Shown here piece by piece: positions 1 to 7,542 of a stretch of 12,566 nucleotides of DNA. The stretch comes from Geopsychrobacter sp. (GTDB taxonomy: Bacteria > Desulfobacterota > Desulfuromonadia > Desulfuromonadales > Geopsychrobacteraceae). The stretch lies in the NCBI GenBank assembly GCA_021647445.1, contig JAKIUS010000009.1:1-12566 (forward strand). Reading direction: 5' to 3'. Below the pieces are notes generated by a model, which was not told the origin of the DNA, did not search any database, and worked only from the letters and a program-made list of their open reading frames with translations. The translations under genes and the position numbers were made by a program. How positions within the stretch are numbered: the first letter of the stretch is position 1; the number at the start of each line of letters is the position of its first letter.

Positions 1-252
<252 letters not shown>

Positions 253-1563
253 TCAGCCGTGACGCCCTTTAAGCGACACGCCCTTCATAAAACCTTCATA
301 CGAACGAGAAATCAGGTGTGCCTCAATCTGCGAAGCGGTATCCATGCCGACACCAACAACGATCAACAGCGATGTCCCGCCAAAGAAGAAGGGTACATTG
401 AACTTGCTGATCATAAAGGTCGGCAAAACACAGACCGCAGACACATAAATAGCACCAGCAAACGTTAAACGTCCAAGAACGGTATCCAGATAATCGGCCG
501 TCTCTTTACCGGGTCGAATACCAGGGATAAACCCACCCTGAGTCTTCACATTCTCTGCCACATTCACAGGGTTGAACGTTACAGCCGTGTAGAAGTAGCA
601 GAAGAAAACGATAAATGCAACATAAAAAAGAGTATAGATCCAGTGCCCTGGAGTCATAACTGCGGCGACCGACTGCACCCAGGGGATATCGATCAAATTC
701 GCAACTGTCGCAGGAAACATGATAATGGAACTAGCAAAAATCGGCGGAATAACACCACTCATATTGATTTTCAAAGGCAGGTGACTCGCCTGTCCACCCA
801 TATTCCGCATGCCAACAACACGCTTGGCATAATGGATGGGAACCCTGCGCTGAGCACGCTCCATGTAGACAATGGCGGCAACCACAGCCAGCATCAAAAT
901 CAGGATGAAGAGTATGATAGCCGGAGTCATGGCACCAGTTTCAAGGAGACGCAACGAGTTTACGATCGCGGCCGGGGTTCCTGCAATGATACCAGCAAAG
1001 ATAATCAAGGAGATCCCGTTACCTATACCACGTTCGGTAATCTGCTCACCCAACCACATAATAAAAGCGGTTCCAGCGGTCAGAGTCAGGATCGTCATGA
1101 AGACAAAACTCGGGCCGGGGTTTTGAACAACCAGTTCTCCTGCAGGTCCAGTCATGGTCTGCAAACCAACCGCAATACCAGCACCCTGAATGATCGCCAG
1201 AGCAATAGTGCCATACCGGGTATATTGAGTAATCTTGCGTTTACCCTGTTCACCCTCTTTAGAAAGCTTTTCGATGGGCTCAAAAACAACCGTCAACAGC
1301 TGCAGAATAATCGATGAACTGATATAAGGCATGATCCCAAGGGCAAACACAGTCATCCGTGTCAAGGCACCACCGGTAAATGCGCTAACCATCCCGAGCA
1401 GAGTTCCCTCGGTCCCTTCAAAAAATTTCGCTAATACCTGGGCATCTATACCGGGAGTCGGGACATGACATCCGACCCGATAAACAGCCAACATACCCAG
1501 AGTGAAAAGGATGCGGCGCCGCAGTTCAGGAATGGCGACGATATTCTGCAGCGTAGTCCACAC
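253..1563 (-). CDS. secY: Protein translocase subunit SecY
   Basis: Main channel subunit of the SecYEG translocon in the inner membrane; it passes unfolded proteins from the ribosome or SecA across or into the membrane. The 436 residues are a normal length and contain about ten hydrophobic helices. Visible signatures are GIMPYISSSI (76-85) in helix 2 and LGEQITERGIGNG (171-183) in helix 4. The plug region lies around 58-72. The cytoplasmic loop GIRPG (348-352) carries the conserved arginine R350 of the SecA/ribosome contact loop. The start is GTG at 1563, only one base after the rplO stop codon. It is supported by a GAGGTGA site at 1570-1576 inside the end of rplO; the next in-frame ATG (residue 24) would remove the start of helix 1. 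Secretion is thus tied to ribosome synthesis through translation coupled to L15. Confidence 0.98.
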   Translation of the reverse strand: MWTTLQNIVAIPELRRRILFTLGMLAVYRVGCHVPTPGIDAQVLAKFFEGTEGTLLGMVSAFTGGALTRMTVFALGIMPYISSSIILQLLTVVFEPIEKLSKEGEQGKRKITQYTRYGTIALAIIQGAGIAVGLQTMTGPAGELVVQNPGPSFVFMTILTLTAGTAFIMWLGEQITERGIGNGISLIIFAGIIAGTPAAIVNSLRLLETGAMTPAIILFILILMLAVVAAIVYMERAQRRVPIHYAKRVVGMRNMGGQASHLPLKINMSGVIPPIFASSIIMFPATVANLIDIPWVQSVAAVMTPGHWIYTLFYVAFIVFFCYFYTAVTFNPVNVAENVKTQGGFIPGIRPGKETADYLDTVLGRLTFAGAIYVSAVCVLPTFMISKFNVPFFFGGTSLLIVVGVGMDTASQIEAHLISRSYEGFMKGVSLKGRHG

Positions 1564-1564
1564 G

Positions 1565-2005
1565 TTAAATCACCTCAACCTTACCACCGGCTGCCTCAAT
1601 CTTGGCAACAGCAGATTTGCTGAATTTATGCGCCTGCACAGTCAAAGACTTGCTCAACTCGCCATCAGCAAGAACCTTGACCCCATCCTTCAATTTGCCG
1701 ATCAAACCAGCGCTGGAGAAGGCATCAAGCCCGACAGTACTGTCAGCATCGAAAGAATCGAGGTCACCCAGATTGACCAGGGCGTACTCTTTACGGCTTA
1801 AGGGGTTGAATCCACGCTTGGGAAGGCGACGCTGCAAAGGCATCTGACCACCCTCAAAGCCTGGCTTGATTCCACCACCACTGCGGGCCTTTTGACCCTT
1901 ATGACCCTTACCGGAAGTCTTACCTGTTCCGGAGCCAGGACCACGGCCGAGGCGTTTTCTATTTTTTGTTGAACCGGGAGACGGTTGCAGATTACTCAGA
2001 TCCAT
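1565..2005 (-). CDS. rplO: 50S ribosomal protein L15
   Basis: Late-assembling protein of the large subunit that binds 23S rRNA with a long basic extension. The 146-residue product starts [14 protein letters not shown]. It then has the glycine/lysine/arginine-rich arm typical of L15 (about residues 16-50, including [19 protein letters not shown]). A globular C-terminal domain follows, with the HKFSKSA...IEAAGG pattern near 125-140. An ATG start with a GAGG site about eight bases upstream sits in the 20-base gap after rpmD. Its stop codon is one base from the secY start, and its last codons contain the secY ribosome-binding site. The order rpmD-rplO-secY is the classic end of the spc operon. 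Confidence 0.98.
   Translation of the reverse strand: MDLSNLQPSPGSTKNRKRLGRGPGSGTGKTSGKGHKGQKARSGGGIKPGFEGGQMPLQRRLPKRGFNPLSRKEYALVNLGDLDSFDADSTVGLDAFSSAGLIGKLKDGVKVLADGELSKSLTVQAHKFSKSAVAKIEAAGGKVEVI
1570..1576 (-). promoter_or_regulatory. Ribosome-binding site of secY, inside rplO
   Basis: On the minus strand this reads GAGGTGA, a seven-base match to the 16S anti-SD tail. Six bases separate it from the GTG at 1563. It lies in the last codons of rplO, so ribosomes finishing L15 uncover or reuse it. It decides in favour of the GTG start. Confidence 0.8.
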
Positions 2006-2025
2006 CGTGTTGTCCTCTACGAAAA

Positions 2026-2205
2026 TCAGTCTTCAACAACAACCATATGCTCTACCTTGCGGATCATTCCACGAACTTCTGGAGTATCCTTAAGGCAAAC
2101 AGTTTGTTGCAACTTGTTAAGGCCAAGCCCTTTGAGCACCTTGCCAAAATAGGCAGCGCGTCCAATCGGACTTTTCTTCAGTGTCACTCTTACTTCAGCC
2201 GACAT
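2026..2205 (-). CDS. rpmD: 50S ribosomal protein L30
   Basis: Small large-subunit protein, 59 residues from the chosen start ([16 protein letters not shown]), a normal size for bacterial L30. The core [11 protein letters not shown] and the central G...GLxKLxxTVCLxDTPxxRGMIxKV pattern identify it. Two in-frame ATGs exist, at 2211 and 2205. The AAGGAG site at 2213-2218 is only one base from the first but seven bases from the second, so I take 2205 as the start; the longer form would add just Met-Ala. The gene sits between rpsE and rplO, its standard place. Confidence 0.96.
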   Translation of the reverse strand: MSAEVRVTLKKSPIGRAAYFGKVLKGLGLNKLQQTVCLKDTPEVRGMIRKVEHMVVVED

Positions 2206-2212
2206 GGCCATT

Positions 2213-2218
2213 CTCCTT
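2213..2218 (-). promoter_or_regulatory. Ribosome-binding site deciding the rpmD start
   Basis: The minus strand reads AAGGAG. Seven bases separate it from the ATG at 2205 and one base from the ATG at 2211. This favours the shorter L30. Confidence 0.75.
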
Positions 2219-2241
2219 ACAAATCACCTGAAAAGGCTCCC

Positions 2242-2724
2242 TCAAGACAGACCACGACGAGCTCTAATCTCGGCCGGACTTTTGAGCATCTTCAAAGCGG
2301 CAAAAGTCGCCTTGACCACGTTGTGCGGATTATTTGAACCCAGGCACTTGGTCAGGATGTTATGAATACCAACAGCTTCAAGGACGGGACGAACAGCACC
2401 ACCAGCAATGACACCAGTACCTTCAGATGCAGGCTTTAGCAAAACCTTGCCAGCACCGAATTTACCAATGACATCGTAGGGGATGGTTGTCCCTTCCAAC
2501 GGCACAGTGATCAGATTTTTACGCGCCTGATCTACGCCCTTACGGATCGCCTCAGGAACCTCTTTTGCTTTGCCTAGTCCATAGCCAACTCGTCCAGCTC
2601 CATCACCAACAACTACCAGTGCGGAGAAGCTGAAACGACGACCACCCTTAACAACCTTAGAATTTCGGTTGATGTGAATCACCTTATCGGATAATTCCAT
2701 CTCATTCGGATCGGTACGTTGCAA
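2242..2724 (-). CDS. rpsE: 30S ribosomal protein S5 (TTG start)
   Basis: Small-subunit protein at the back of the decoding centre that lines the mRNA entry tunnel with S3 and S4 and affects fidelity. The 160 residues contain the N-terminal double-stranded RNA-binding-like domain with [18 protein letters not shown] (24-41). Its KGGRR loop is the site where spectinomycin resistance arises in other bacteria. The C-terminal domain has [17 protein letters not shown] and [11 protein letters not shown]. The start is TTG at 2724, backed by GAGGAG six bases upstream and by the usual family length. The first ATG (residue 9) has no good site and would trim the N terminus. The SD directly follows the rplR stop codon (12-base gap). 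Confidence 0.97.
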   Translation of the reverse strand: MQRTDPNEMELSDKVIHINRNSKVVKGGRRFSFSALVVVGDGAGRVGYGLGKAKEVPEAIRKGVDQARKNLITVPLEGTTIPYDVIGKFGAGKVLLKPASEGTGVIAGGAVRPVLEAVGIHNILTKCLGSNNPHNVVKATFAALKMLKSPAEIRARRGLS

Positions 2725-2730
2725 GATCTT

Positions 2731-2736
2731 CTCCTC
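2731..2736 (-). promoter_or_regulatory. Ribosome-binding site of rpsE (TTG start)
   Basis: The minus strand reads GAGGAG directly after the rplR TAA stop, with six bases before the TTG at 2724. It is the reason for choosing TTG over the downstream ATG at 2700. Confidence 0.78.
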
Positions 2737-3105
2737 TTAGAGCTTCAGTCCGGCTTCGCGTGCAGCGTCAGCCAGAGCCTGAACGCGGCCTTGATATAAA
2801 AAGCCGTTACGGTCAAAAACGACAGTGTCGATATTTTTTGCTAACGCCTGCTTCGCGATAGCGGCGCCAACAGCCTTGGCAGCCTCGACATTCCCCTTGG
2901 ATTTCAACGAACCGGCAACATCCTTACTCAGAGTCGAAGAAGCGGCCAACGTGTGACCGTTGGTGTCTTCAATCAATTGAGCGTAGATATGACCAGCACT
3001 ACGATATACCGATAAGCGCGGACGCTCCGGGGTACCGATTACTTTTTTACGCACACGCGCCTGACGTTTGAGGCGGGCGAGTCGTCTACTCTGCGCAACA
3101 TCCAC
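2737..3105 (-). CDS. rplR: 50S ribosomal protein L18 (GTG start)
   Basis: Binds 5S rRNA together with L5 and L25-type proteins and fixes it in the central protuberance. The 122 residues begin with a basic arm ([16 protein letters not shown]). The family core follows: [13 protein letters not shown], then IYAQLIED, then a C-terminal [24 protein letters not shown]. The length is normal. The start is GTG at 3105 with AAGGAG seven bases upstream (3113-3118); the residues before the basic arm are few, as in relatives. It lies 18 bases after rplF and 12 bases before rpsE, the conserved spc order. Confidence 0.97.
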   Translation of the reverse strand: MDVAQSRRLARLKRQARVRKKVIGTPERPRLSVYRSAGHIYAQLIEDTNGHTLAASSTLSKDVAGSLKSKGNVEAAKAVGAAIAKQALAKNIDTVVFDRNGFLYQGRVQALADAAREAGLKL

Positions 3106-3123
3106 AACAAAACTCCTTATCTG

Positions 3124-3660
3124 TTACTTACCGGTCTTGCCGGCTTTGCGCAGGATGCGCTCCTCGGCGTACTTAACACCCTTTCCCTTATAAGGTTCGG
3201 GCTTACGGAAGGAACGAATCTTTGCGGCCGTAGAGCCGACCAACTGCTTATCAATCCCTTTGACAATCACACGCGTCTGCTTATCAACCTGAATCTCTAT
3301 ACCAGCGGGAACGGCATAAACAACTGGATGAGAGAACCCGAGGCTCAAGGTCAACGTTGAACCACTAAGTTCGGCACGATAACCAACGCCGTTAATTTCA
3401 AGCTCTCGAGTGAACCCTTCGCTGACTCCAATAACCATGTTGTTGATCAGCGATCGACTCAGGCCATGAAGCGCACTGTCCTGCTTGCTGTCTGTGGGGC
3501 GTGTTACGACGATCTGCTCTGCTTCAACCGCAATACTGATCCGCGAATGAATCGTTTGCTTCAAGCTGCCTTTTGCACCCTGAACAGATATTTCATTCCC
3601 GTTCAACGAAACCTTAACCCCAGAGGGGATGGTCACGGGAAGCTTTCCAATTCTTGACAT
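3124..3660 (-). CDS. rplF: 50S ribosomal protein L6
   Basis: Large-subunit protein near the factor-binding site and sarcin-ricin loop. The 178 residues form the two repeated L6 domains: [17 protein letters not shown] opens the first (about 1-82), and NGVGYRAEL opens the second (about 90-175). The C-terminal signature [16 protein letters not shown] is complete and ends in a basic tail. The start is ATG at 3660 with AGGAG seven bases upstream. The gene lies between rpsH and rplR as usual. A moderately long open frame on the opposite strand at 3466-3657 is only its shadow. Confidence 0.98.
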   Translation of the reverse strand: MSRIGKLPVTIPSGVKVSLNGNEISVQGAKGSLKQTIHSRISIAVEAEQIVVTRPTDSKQDSALHGLSRSLINNMVIGVSEGFTRELEINGVGYRAELSGSTLTLSLGFSHPVVYAVPAGIEIQVDKQTRVIVKGIDKQLVGSTAAKIRSFRKPEPYKGKGVKYAEERILRKAGKTGK

Positions 3661-3695
3661 TGTGAAACTCCTTACCTATCGCTACTGGAATCTGC

Positions 3696-4094
3696 CTACC
3701 AGATGGTGCAGATTACCTCGCCACCTACCTGCTCGCGGCGGGCAGTAACATCTGCCAGAACACCCTTCGAGGTCGAAAGGATTGAACAACCGTGGCCATT
3801 CTTAATCTGGGGGATTTGTCCCTGTCCGACATAAACACGACAACCCGGGGTCGAAATCCGCTTAATCTCATGAATAACATGAGTTTGATTCTCGTCATAC
3901 TTCAGATAGACACGCAGGACACCCTGCTTGCCATCAGAGATAGCTTTGAAGTTCTTGATGTAACCCTGTTCTTTGAGAACTTCTGAAATCGCAACCTTAA
4001 GATTGCTTGAGGGGAGATCAAGCTTGGCATGTTTTGCCATCCCTGCATTGCGGATGCGTGTAAGCAAATCCGCGATAGGATCGGTCATCGACAT
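3696..4094 (-). CDS. rpsH: 30S ribosomal protein S8
   Basis: Primary binder of 16S rRNA helix 21 and central to platform assembly. The 132-residue protein begins [17 protein letters not shown], the family N terminus. It ends with the C-terminal rRNA-binding motif [20 protein letters not shown] and an aromatic VICTIW end. Two ATGs are in frame, at 4094 and 4088; AAGGAG lies eight bases before the first and fourteen before the second, so 4094 is used. In E. coli, S8 represses its own operon by binding mRNA near the start of rplE. Whether it does so here cannot be read from the sequence alone. Confidence 0.98.
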   Translation of the reverse strand: MSMTDPIADLLTRIRNAGMAKHAKLDLPSSNLKVAISEVLKEQGYIKNFKAISDGKQGVLRVYLKYDENQTHVIHEIKRISTPGCRVYVGQGQIPQIKNGHGCSILSTSKGVLADVTARREQVGGEVICTIW

Positions 4095-4117
4095 TGGTGG
4101 AGCTCCTTCTTACGCTG

Positions 4118-4303
4118 TTACCAGCTGGACTTGACCACACCAGGAAGTTTCCCTTCGTTGGCCAGTTTCCGCAGACAAATTCTGCACATATCAAACTTAC
4201 GATAATAAGCACGCGGGCGACCGCAGATGGGGCAGCGGTTATACTCACGAACCTGAAATTTCTTAGGCCGCTTGGCCTTAGCGATCATCGACTTCTTAGC
4301 CAC
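4118..4303 (-). CDS. rpsZ: 30S ribosomal protein S14, zinc-binding type (GTG start)
   Basis: Small-subunit head protein, in the short 61-residue form. It has four cysteines in two CxxC pairs (C24-P-I-C27 and C40-R-I-C43), which form the zinc ribbon of the C+ type, unlike the roughly 100-residue cysteine-free form of E. coli. The N terminus [12 protein letters not shown] and the C terminus [11 protein letters not shown] match the family closely. The start is GTG at 4303 with GGAGG six bases upstream (4310-4314). It sits between rplE and rpsH, the usual locus. Zinc-poor conditions can select a cysteine-free S14 paralogue in some bacteria; none is in this window. Confidence 0.97.
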   Translation of the reverse strand: MAKKSMIAKAKRPKKFQVREYNRCPICGRPRAYYRKFDMCRICLRKLANEGKLPGVVKSSW

Positions 4304-4325
4304 AACTTTCCTCCGCTAGCCTTGC

Positions 4326-4865
4326 TTATTTTCGGAACGGCATGCCCATACCGGAAAGAAGGGCGCGCCCCTCTTCATCGGTCTTGGCTGTCGTTACAAT
4401 TGTGATGTTGAGTCCGGAGACTTTAGCGATCTTCTCAAGATCAATCTCGGGAAATATCAACTGCTCGCGAACACCAAGGGTGTAATTACCACGGCCATCA
4501 AAAGCCTTACCCGAGATCCCCTTGAAATCACGCACGCGGGGGAGAGCAACATTGATCAGACGATCAAGAAATTCCCATGCACGATCCTGACGCAGGGTCA
4601 CACAGGCACCAATCGCCATCTCTTCGCGCAACTTAAAGCCAGCAATCGAACGCTTGGCGCGTGTGATAACAGCTTTCTGCCCGGTGATTGTACTCAGTTC
4701 CTCGACCGCAGATTCCAGCAGTTTGGGATTTTGAATTGCTTCACCTAGTCCCATATTAAGAACAACTTTCTCAATTCTGGGAACTTCCATGACGTTCCGA
4801 TACTGGAACTCTTTCATCAAGGCAGGAACCTGATCCTGCTGATATGCCTGTTTCAACCTGGCCAT
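4326..4865 (-). CDS. rplE: 50S ribosomal protein L5
   Basis: Binds 5S rRNA and forms the inter-subunit bridge contacting S13 and P-site tRNA. The 179 residues from the chosen ATG ([14 protein letters not shown]) are a normal length. Visible signatures are [16 protein letters not shown] (about 29-44), [30 protein letters not shown] and the C-terminal [21 protein letters not shown] lies directly upstream at 4868, but the GGAG at 4872-4875 is only three bases from it and six from the ATG at 4865. The ATG is therefore preferred. The gap to rplX is 12 bases, so translation is probably coupled. Confidence 0.97.
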   Translation of the reverse strand: MARLKQAYQQDQVPALMKEFQYRNVMEVPRIEKVVLNMGLGEAIQNPKLLESAVEELSTITGQKAVITRAKRSIAGFKLREEMAIGACVTLRQDRAWEFLDRLINVALPRVRDFKGISGKAFDGRGNYTLGVREQLIFPEIDLEKIAKVSGLNITIVTTAKTDEEGRALLSGMGMPFRK

Positions 4866-4877
4866 CAAACTCTCCGT

Positions 4878-5207
4878 TTACTTATCAACGATTTCGTTAC
4901 ATTTTTTGCAATAACGAACTCTGCTACCATCTTCGAGGGACCGGATCCCGGTACGGGCTGCTTCATTACAAGAAGAACAGATCAGCATAATATTAGAAAT
5001 ACTGATTGCAGCCTCCTTTTCGACAATTCCACCCTCTGGATTCAATTGGGTCGGACGGGTATGACGCTTGATAACATTCAAGCCTTCAACCACGATACGG
5101 CCCTTGGCTGGGAAAACGCGCAAAACTTTACCAGTTTTACCCTTCTCCTTACCAGAAATAACTTTGACCATGTCGTCTTTTTTGACATGTAATTTTATAA
5201 TTGCCAT
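4878..5207 (-). CDS. rplX: 50S ribosomal protein L24 with a four-cysteine motif
   Basis: Early assembly initiator protein of the large subunit, located near the tunnel exit. The 109 residues start with the KOW RNA-binding domain (roughly 7-40: [20 protein letters not shown]), followed by EGLNVIKRH and [10 protein letters not shown]. The C-terminal part carries two CxxC pairs, C77-S-S-C80 and C100-K-K-C103, which look like a zinc ribbon. E. coli L24 lacks these cysteines, but many other bacteria have them. The start is ATG at 5207 with GGAG and a rather long spacer (about ten bases). It sits 25 bases after rplN and 12 before rplE. Confidence 0.97.
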   Translation of the reverse strand: MAIIKLHVKKDDMVKVISGKEKGKTGKVLRVFPAKGRIVVEGLNVIKRHTRPTQLNPEGGIVEKEAAISISNIMLICSSCNEAARTGIRSLEDGSRVRYCKKCNEIVDK

Positions 5208-5232
5208 CGAACTGTATCTCCAACACTCTTGA

Positions 5233-5601
5233 TTAAAGAACTTCAGGGGCCAGCGAAACGATTTTCATGAACTGACGGGCGCGTAATTCACGAGCGACAG
5301 GACCGAAAATACGGGTCCCAACCGGTTCATTACCAGCGTTTACAACCACCGCTGAATTAGTATCAAAGCGAATGTAGGAACCATCGGTACGACGAACTTC
5401 CTTAGCAGTCCGAACGATGACGGCACGAACCACATCACCTTTTTTCACTTTGGAATTCGGCAGAGCCTCTTTGACGCTGCAGATAATCACATCGCCGATG
5501 CCAGCATATTTACGCTTCGAGCCACCAGGAACCTTAATACAACAGAGTTTCTTGGCCCCGGAATTGTCGGCCACGCCGAGCGTGGACTGCATCTGAATCA
5601 T
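5233..5601 (-). CDS. rplN: 50S ribosomal protein L14
   Basis: Interface protein that takes part in subunit bridges with 16S rRNA and is the docking site of the silencing factor RsfS in other bacteria. The 122 residues match the family length exactly. The open [17 protein letters not shown] and the signature region [29 protein letters not shown] are visible. So is the end [10 protein letters not shown]...[15 protein letters not shown] at 5601 is preceded by GGAGA about seven bases upstream, in the 11-base gap after rpsQ. It begins the spc half of the cluster, which here follows the S10 half without a break. Confidence 0.98.
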   Translation of the reverse strand: MIQMQSTLGVADNSGAKKLCCIKVPGGSKRKYAGIGDVIICSVKEALPNSKVKKGDVVRAVIVRTAKEVRRTDGSYIRFDTNSAVVVNAGNEPVGTRIFGPVARELRARQFMKIVSLAPEVL

Positions 5602-5612
5602 GGTTCGTTCTC

Positions 5613-5879
5613 CTAGGCAGTAACGGCTTTTTCAAGGACTTCGCGGACCCGCCAGCGCTTGTCTTTCGACAATGGGCGAGTCTCAACAATCAGAACCTTG
5701 TCACCGACGCAACAACTGTTCTCCTCGTCATGGGCCTTACAGTTGACTTTGCGTTTGATGTATTTCTTGTAAGTTGTATGCTTGACGATCTGGTCAACAC
5801 GGACAACAACCGTTTTATCCATTTTATCGCTGACCACAATTCCAATCCGGGTGCTCCGGTTACCACGTTGCTTGTCCAT
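5613..5879 (-). CDS. rpsQ: 30S ribosomal protein S17
   Basis: Primary 16S rRNA-binding protein of the small-subunit body, with an OB fold. The 88 residues ([20 protein letters not shown]) contain the family run [25 protein letters not shown] and KAHDEEN. They end with [21 protein letters not shown]. The frame is open further upstream, to a TTG at 5903 and an ATG at 5900. Those overlap rpmC and have no suitable site, whereas GAGGTGA at 5888-5894 stands eight bases before the ATG at 5879. The residues C47, C56 and C57 are unusual for this loop. It lies 13 bases after rpmC, its standard place. Confidence 0.97.
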   Translation of the reverse strand: MDKQRGNRSTRIGIVVSDKMDKTVVVRVDQIVKHTTYKKYIKRKVNCKAHDEENSCCVGDKVLIVETRPLSKDKRWRVREVLEKAVTA

Positions 5880-5887
5880 TGTTTCCC

Positions 5888-5894
5888 TCACCTC
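5888..5894 (-). promoter_or_regulatory. Ribosome-binding site of rpsQ, overlapping the rpmC stop codon
   Basis: The minus strand reads GAGGTGA and overlaps the TGA stop of rpmC by two bases. The ATG at 5879 follows after eight bases. It argues against the longer S17 reading frame that starts at 5900 or 5903. Confidence 0.75.
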
Positions 5895-6084
5895 AGGCAT
5901 CAAGTTTCTGATTCAGGACAGTCTTGACACGGGCGACATCCTTACGAATCTGGGACAGCTTGGCAGAATTCTCAAGATGTCCGGTATGGAGTTGAAAACG
6001 CAGATTGAACATTTCCTGCTCAAGTTCTGCGGCTTTTGATTGCAGTTCCTCTACACTGAGATCTTTAATTTCATTAGCCTTCAT
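5893..6084 (-). CDS. rpmC: 50S ribosomal protein L29
   Basis: Small helical protein at the tunnel exit beside L23, part of the docking platform for trigger factor and SRP. The 63 residues form a two-helix hairpin: [23 protein letters not shown], then the family signature [32 protein letters not shown]. The length is normal. The ATG at 6084 lies inside the end of rplP, giving an 11-base overlap. GAGG at 6094-6097 and a nearer AGG serve as ribosome-binding sequence within the rplP coding region. Translation of L29 is therefore likely coupled to L16. Confidence 0.97.
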   Translation of the reverse strand: MKANEIKDLSVEELQSKAAELEQEMFNLRFQLHTGHLENSAKLSQIRKDVARVKTVLNQKLDA

Positions 6085-6499
6085 CAGTGCCTGCCTCTCT
6101 CTTCACAAACTTGGTTTTCATCGGCAGCTTGTGAGCAGCCAAGCGGAACGCTTCACGTGCGACATCCTCATCGACACCTTGCATCTCATAGATCACATGA
6201 CCAGGTTTGACCACGGCAACCCACTTTTCCGGCGACCCTTTACCTTTACCCATGCGGGTCTCGGCTGGCTTACTGGTCAGCGGCTTATGCGGAAATGTAC
6301 GAATCCAGATTTTACCGCCCCGCTTAATATAACGCGTCATGGCGCGGCGGGCCGCTTCAAGCTGGCGCGAGGACAACCAACCACACTCAAGGGCCTGCAG
6401 TCCGAAATCACCGAAATTGACTTCAGTTCCCCGACTGGCTGCACCCCTCATGCGACCGGTAAATTGCTTCCTGCGTTTAACTTTCTTTGGCATTAACAT
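6074..6499 (-). CDS. rplP: 50S ribosomal protein L16
   Basis: Large-subunit protein at the A-site tRNA elbow, needed for late assembly and peptidyl-transferase activity. The 141 residues begin [19 protein letters not shown]. They show [18 protein letters not shown] (50-67) and the [19 protein letters not shown] loop (82-100). R82 corresponds to the arginine (R81 in E. coli) hydroxylated by YcfD-type oxygenases. ATG at 6499 is chosen over the in-frame ATG at 6493 because the GGAG site is nine bases from the first and the family N terminus includes Met-Leu-x-Pro. It is placed between rpsC and rpmC as usual, and its 3' end overlaps rpmC. Confidence 0.98.
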   Translation of the reverse strand: MLMPKKVKRRKQFTGRMRGAASRGTEVNFGDFGLQALECGWLSSRQLEAARRAMTRYIKRGGKIWIRTFPHKPLTSKPAETRMGKGKGSPEKWVAVVKPGHVIYEMQGVDEDVAREAFRLAAHKLPMKTKFVKREAGTDEG

Positions 6500-6517
6500 G
6501 GTGAAAAACTCCTGCTA

Positions 6518-7162
6518 TCAGCTCGCGGGCTGATCCTTGCCAAAGATTTCACCTTTAAAGATGAGAACTTTGACACCGATAATTCCATAGGTCGTCTTGG
6601 CTTCAGCAAAACCGTAGTCGATATCGGCACGCAGAGTGTGCAAAGGCACGCGTCCCTCACGATACCACTCTCGACGGCTCATCTCAGCACCACCGAGACG
6701 GCCAGCACACTCAATCTTGATGCCTTGAGCACCGAACTTGAGAGCCATGCTGACGCTGCGCTTCATGGCGCGACGAAAAGCAACTCGACGCTCCATCTGC
6801 AATGCGACATTTTCAGCAACCAGTTGAGCATCAACCTCAGGCTTGCGAACCTCCTGAATATTGATGAAACACTCGTCATCGGTCAGTTTGGCGAGGTCGC
6901 GCTTGAGTTCTTCAACCTCAGACCCCTTCTTACCAATAATAATACCTGGGCGAGCTGCAAAGATATTCACCTTGACCTTGTTCGCCGCACGCTCCAATTC
7001 AATCTTGGAGATGCCTGCATGGTAAAGGCGCTTCTTCAAAAACTTGCGCAACGTCAGATCAGCATGCAACTTAATGCTGTAATCACTATCGGCATACCAC
7101 CTGGATTCCCAGGTCCGGTTAATCCCGAGACGAAATCCTATCGGATGAACTTTCTGGCCCAA
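6518..7162 (-). CDS. rpsC: 30S ribosomal protein S3 (TTG start)
   Basis: Head protein that forms the mRNA entry site and helicase centre with S4 and S5. The 214 residues begin [15 protein letters not shown] after the initiator. An N-terminal KH type II domain carries the GKKG loop at 77-80 ([12 protein letters not shown]). The C-terminal domain has [52 protein letters not shown] and [10 protein letters not shown]. The start is TTG at 7162. It is well supported because the preceding bases form an almost complete anti-SD complement, and family proteins begin exactly at Met-Gly-Gln-Lys-Val. The gene is 20 bases after rplV. Confidence 0.98.
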   Translation of the reverse strand: MGQKVHPIGFRLGINRTWESRWYADSDYSIKLHADLTLRKFLKKRLYHAGISKIELERAANKVKVNIFAARPGIIIGKKGSEVEELKRDLAKLTDDECFINIQEVRKPEVDAQLVAENVALQMERRVAFRRAMKRSVSMALKFGAQGIKIECAGRLGGAEMSRREWYREGRVPLHTLRADIDYGFAEAKTTYGIIGVKVLIFKGEIFGKDQPAS

Positions 7163-7166
7163 CGGG

Positions 7167-7176
7167 TCACCTCCTT
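7167..7176 (-). promoter_or_regulatory. Extended ribosome-binding site of rpsC (TTG start)
   Basis: The minus strand reads AAGGAGGTGA, a ten-base match to the complement of the 16S rRNA 3' tail and the longest SD I saw in the window. The GGAGG core lies seven bases from the TTG at 7162. The strong site may offset the weak start codon (inference). Confidence 0.85.
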
Positions 7177-7182
7177 GGCGTC

Positions 7183-7515
7183 TTACTTAACGGCCAGCAC
7201 CACAGTAATGTGGCTGGTCGGCTTGCGAATTTTGCTGGCACGCCCTTGGGCACGCGGAATGAAACGCTTGAGCACCGGGCCCTGATCAACGTTGATCGCC
7301 TTAACAAACAGCTGATCAACATCAGAAACACCTTTTTGCTCTGCATTTGCTACAGCAGATTTCAGTAATTTAGAGAGAATAGGCGCCGTCTTTTGTGGTG
7401 AAAACTGGAGGGTATTAAATGCCTCCTGAATTCCCTTCCCACGAACCAGATCGACTACCAGTCGTGCCTTCCGTGGTGAAAGACGAACACTTTTTAGTTT
7501 AGCAACAGCTTCCAT
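7183..7515 (-). CDS. rplV: 50S ribosomal protein L22
   Basis: Large-subunit protein whose long beta-hairpin lines the exit tunnel constriction with L4. The 110 residues are a normal length. The N-terminal signature [18 protein letters not shown] (10-27) is visible, along with the globular core with [10 protein letters not shown]. The hairpin is at about 79-97 ([19 protein letters not shown]), followed by THITVVL-like end residues SHITVVLA. Changes in this hairpin give macrolide resistance in other species; nothing here looks altered or duplicated. ATG at 7515 has GGAG six bases upstream. It lies between rpsS and rpsC as in all S10 operons. Confidence 0.98.
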   Translation of the reverse strand: MEAVAKLKSVRLSPRKARLVVDLVRGKGIQEAFNTLQFSPQKTAPILSKLLKSAVANAEQKGVSDVDQLFVKAINVDQGPVLKRFIPRAQGRASKIRKPTSHITVVLAVK

Positions 7516-7542
7516 GTGGAACTCCTATTACGCGGTCAGTCC

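Noticed and set aside
643..1317. A 224-codon open frame on the plus strand opposite secY
   Set aside because: It lies wholly antisense to the well-supported secY, its composition is rich in Asn, His, Thr and Arg like a shadow frame, and I recognise no domain or good ribosome-binding site.
4866..4877. Possible S8 repressor site at the rplX-rplE junction, as in E. coli
   Set aside because: The gap is only 12 bases and I could not fold a convincing mimic of 16S helix 21 by eye. A structure search of about 4840-4920 would be needed to claim it.
5194..5223. Promoter-like minus-strand pair TTGGAG (5218-5223) and TATAAA (5194-5199) with an 18-base spacer
   Set aside because: It overlaps the rplX ribosome-binding site and first codons and the -35 match is poor. 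It would start transcription inside rplX, and a chance match is likely in AT-rich start regions.
6638..7285. A 215-codon plus-strand open frame opposite rpsC and rplV
   Set aside because: It crosses the boundary of two real genes and reads as a low-information shadow with no family match I can name.
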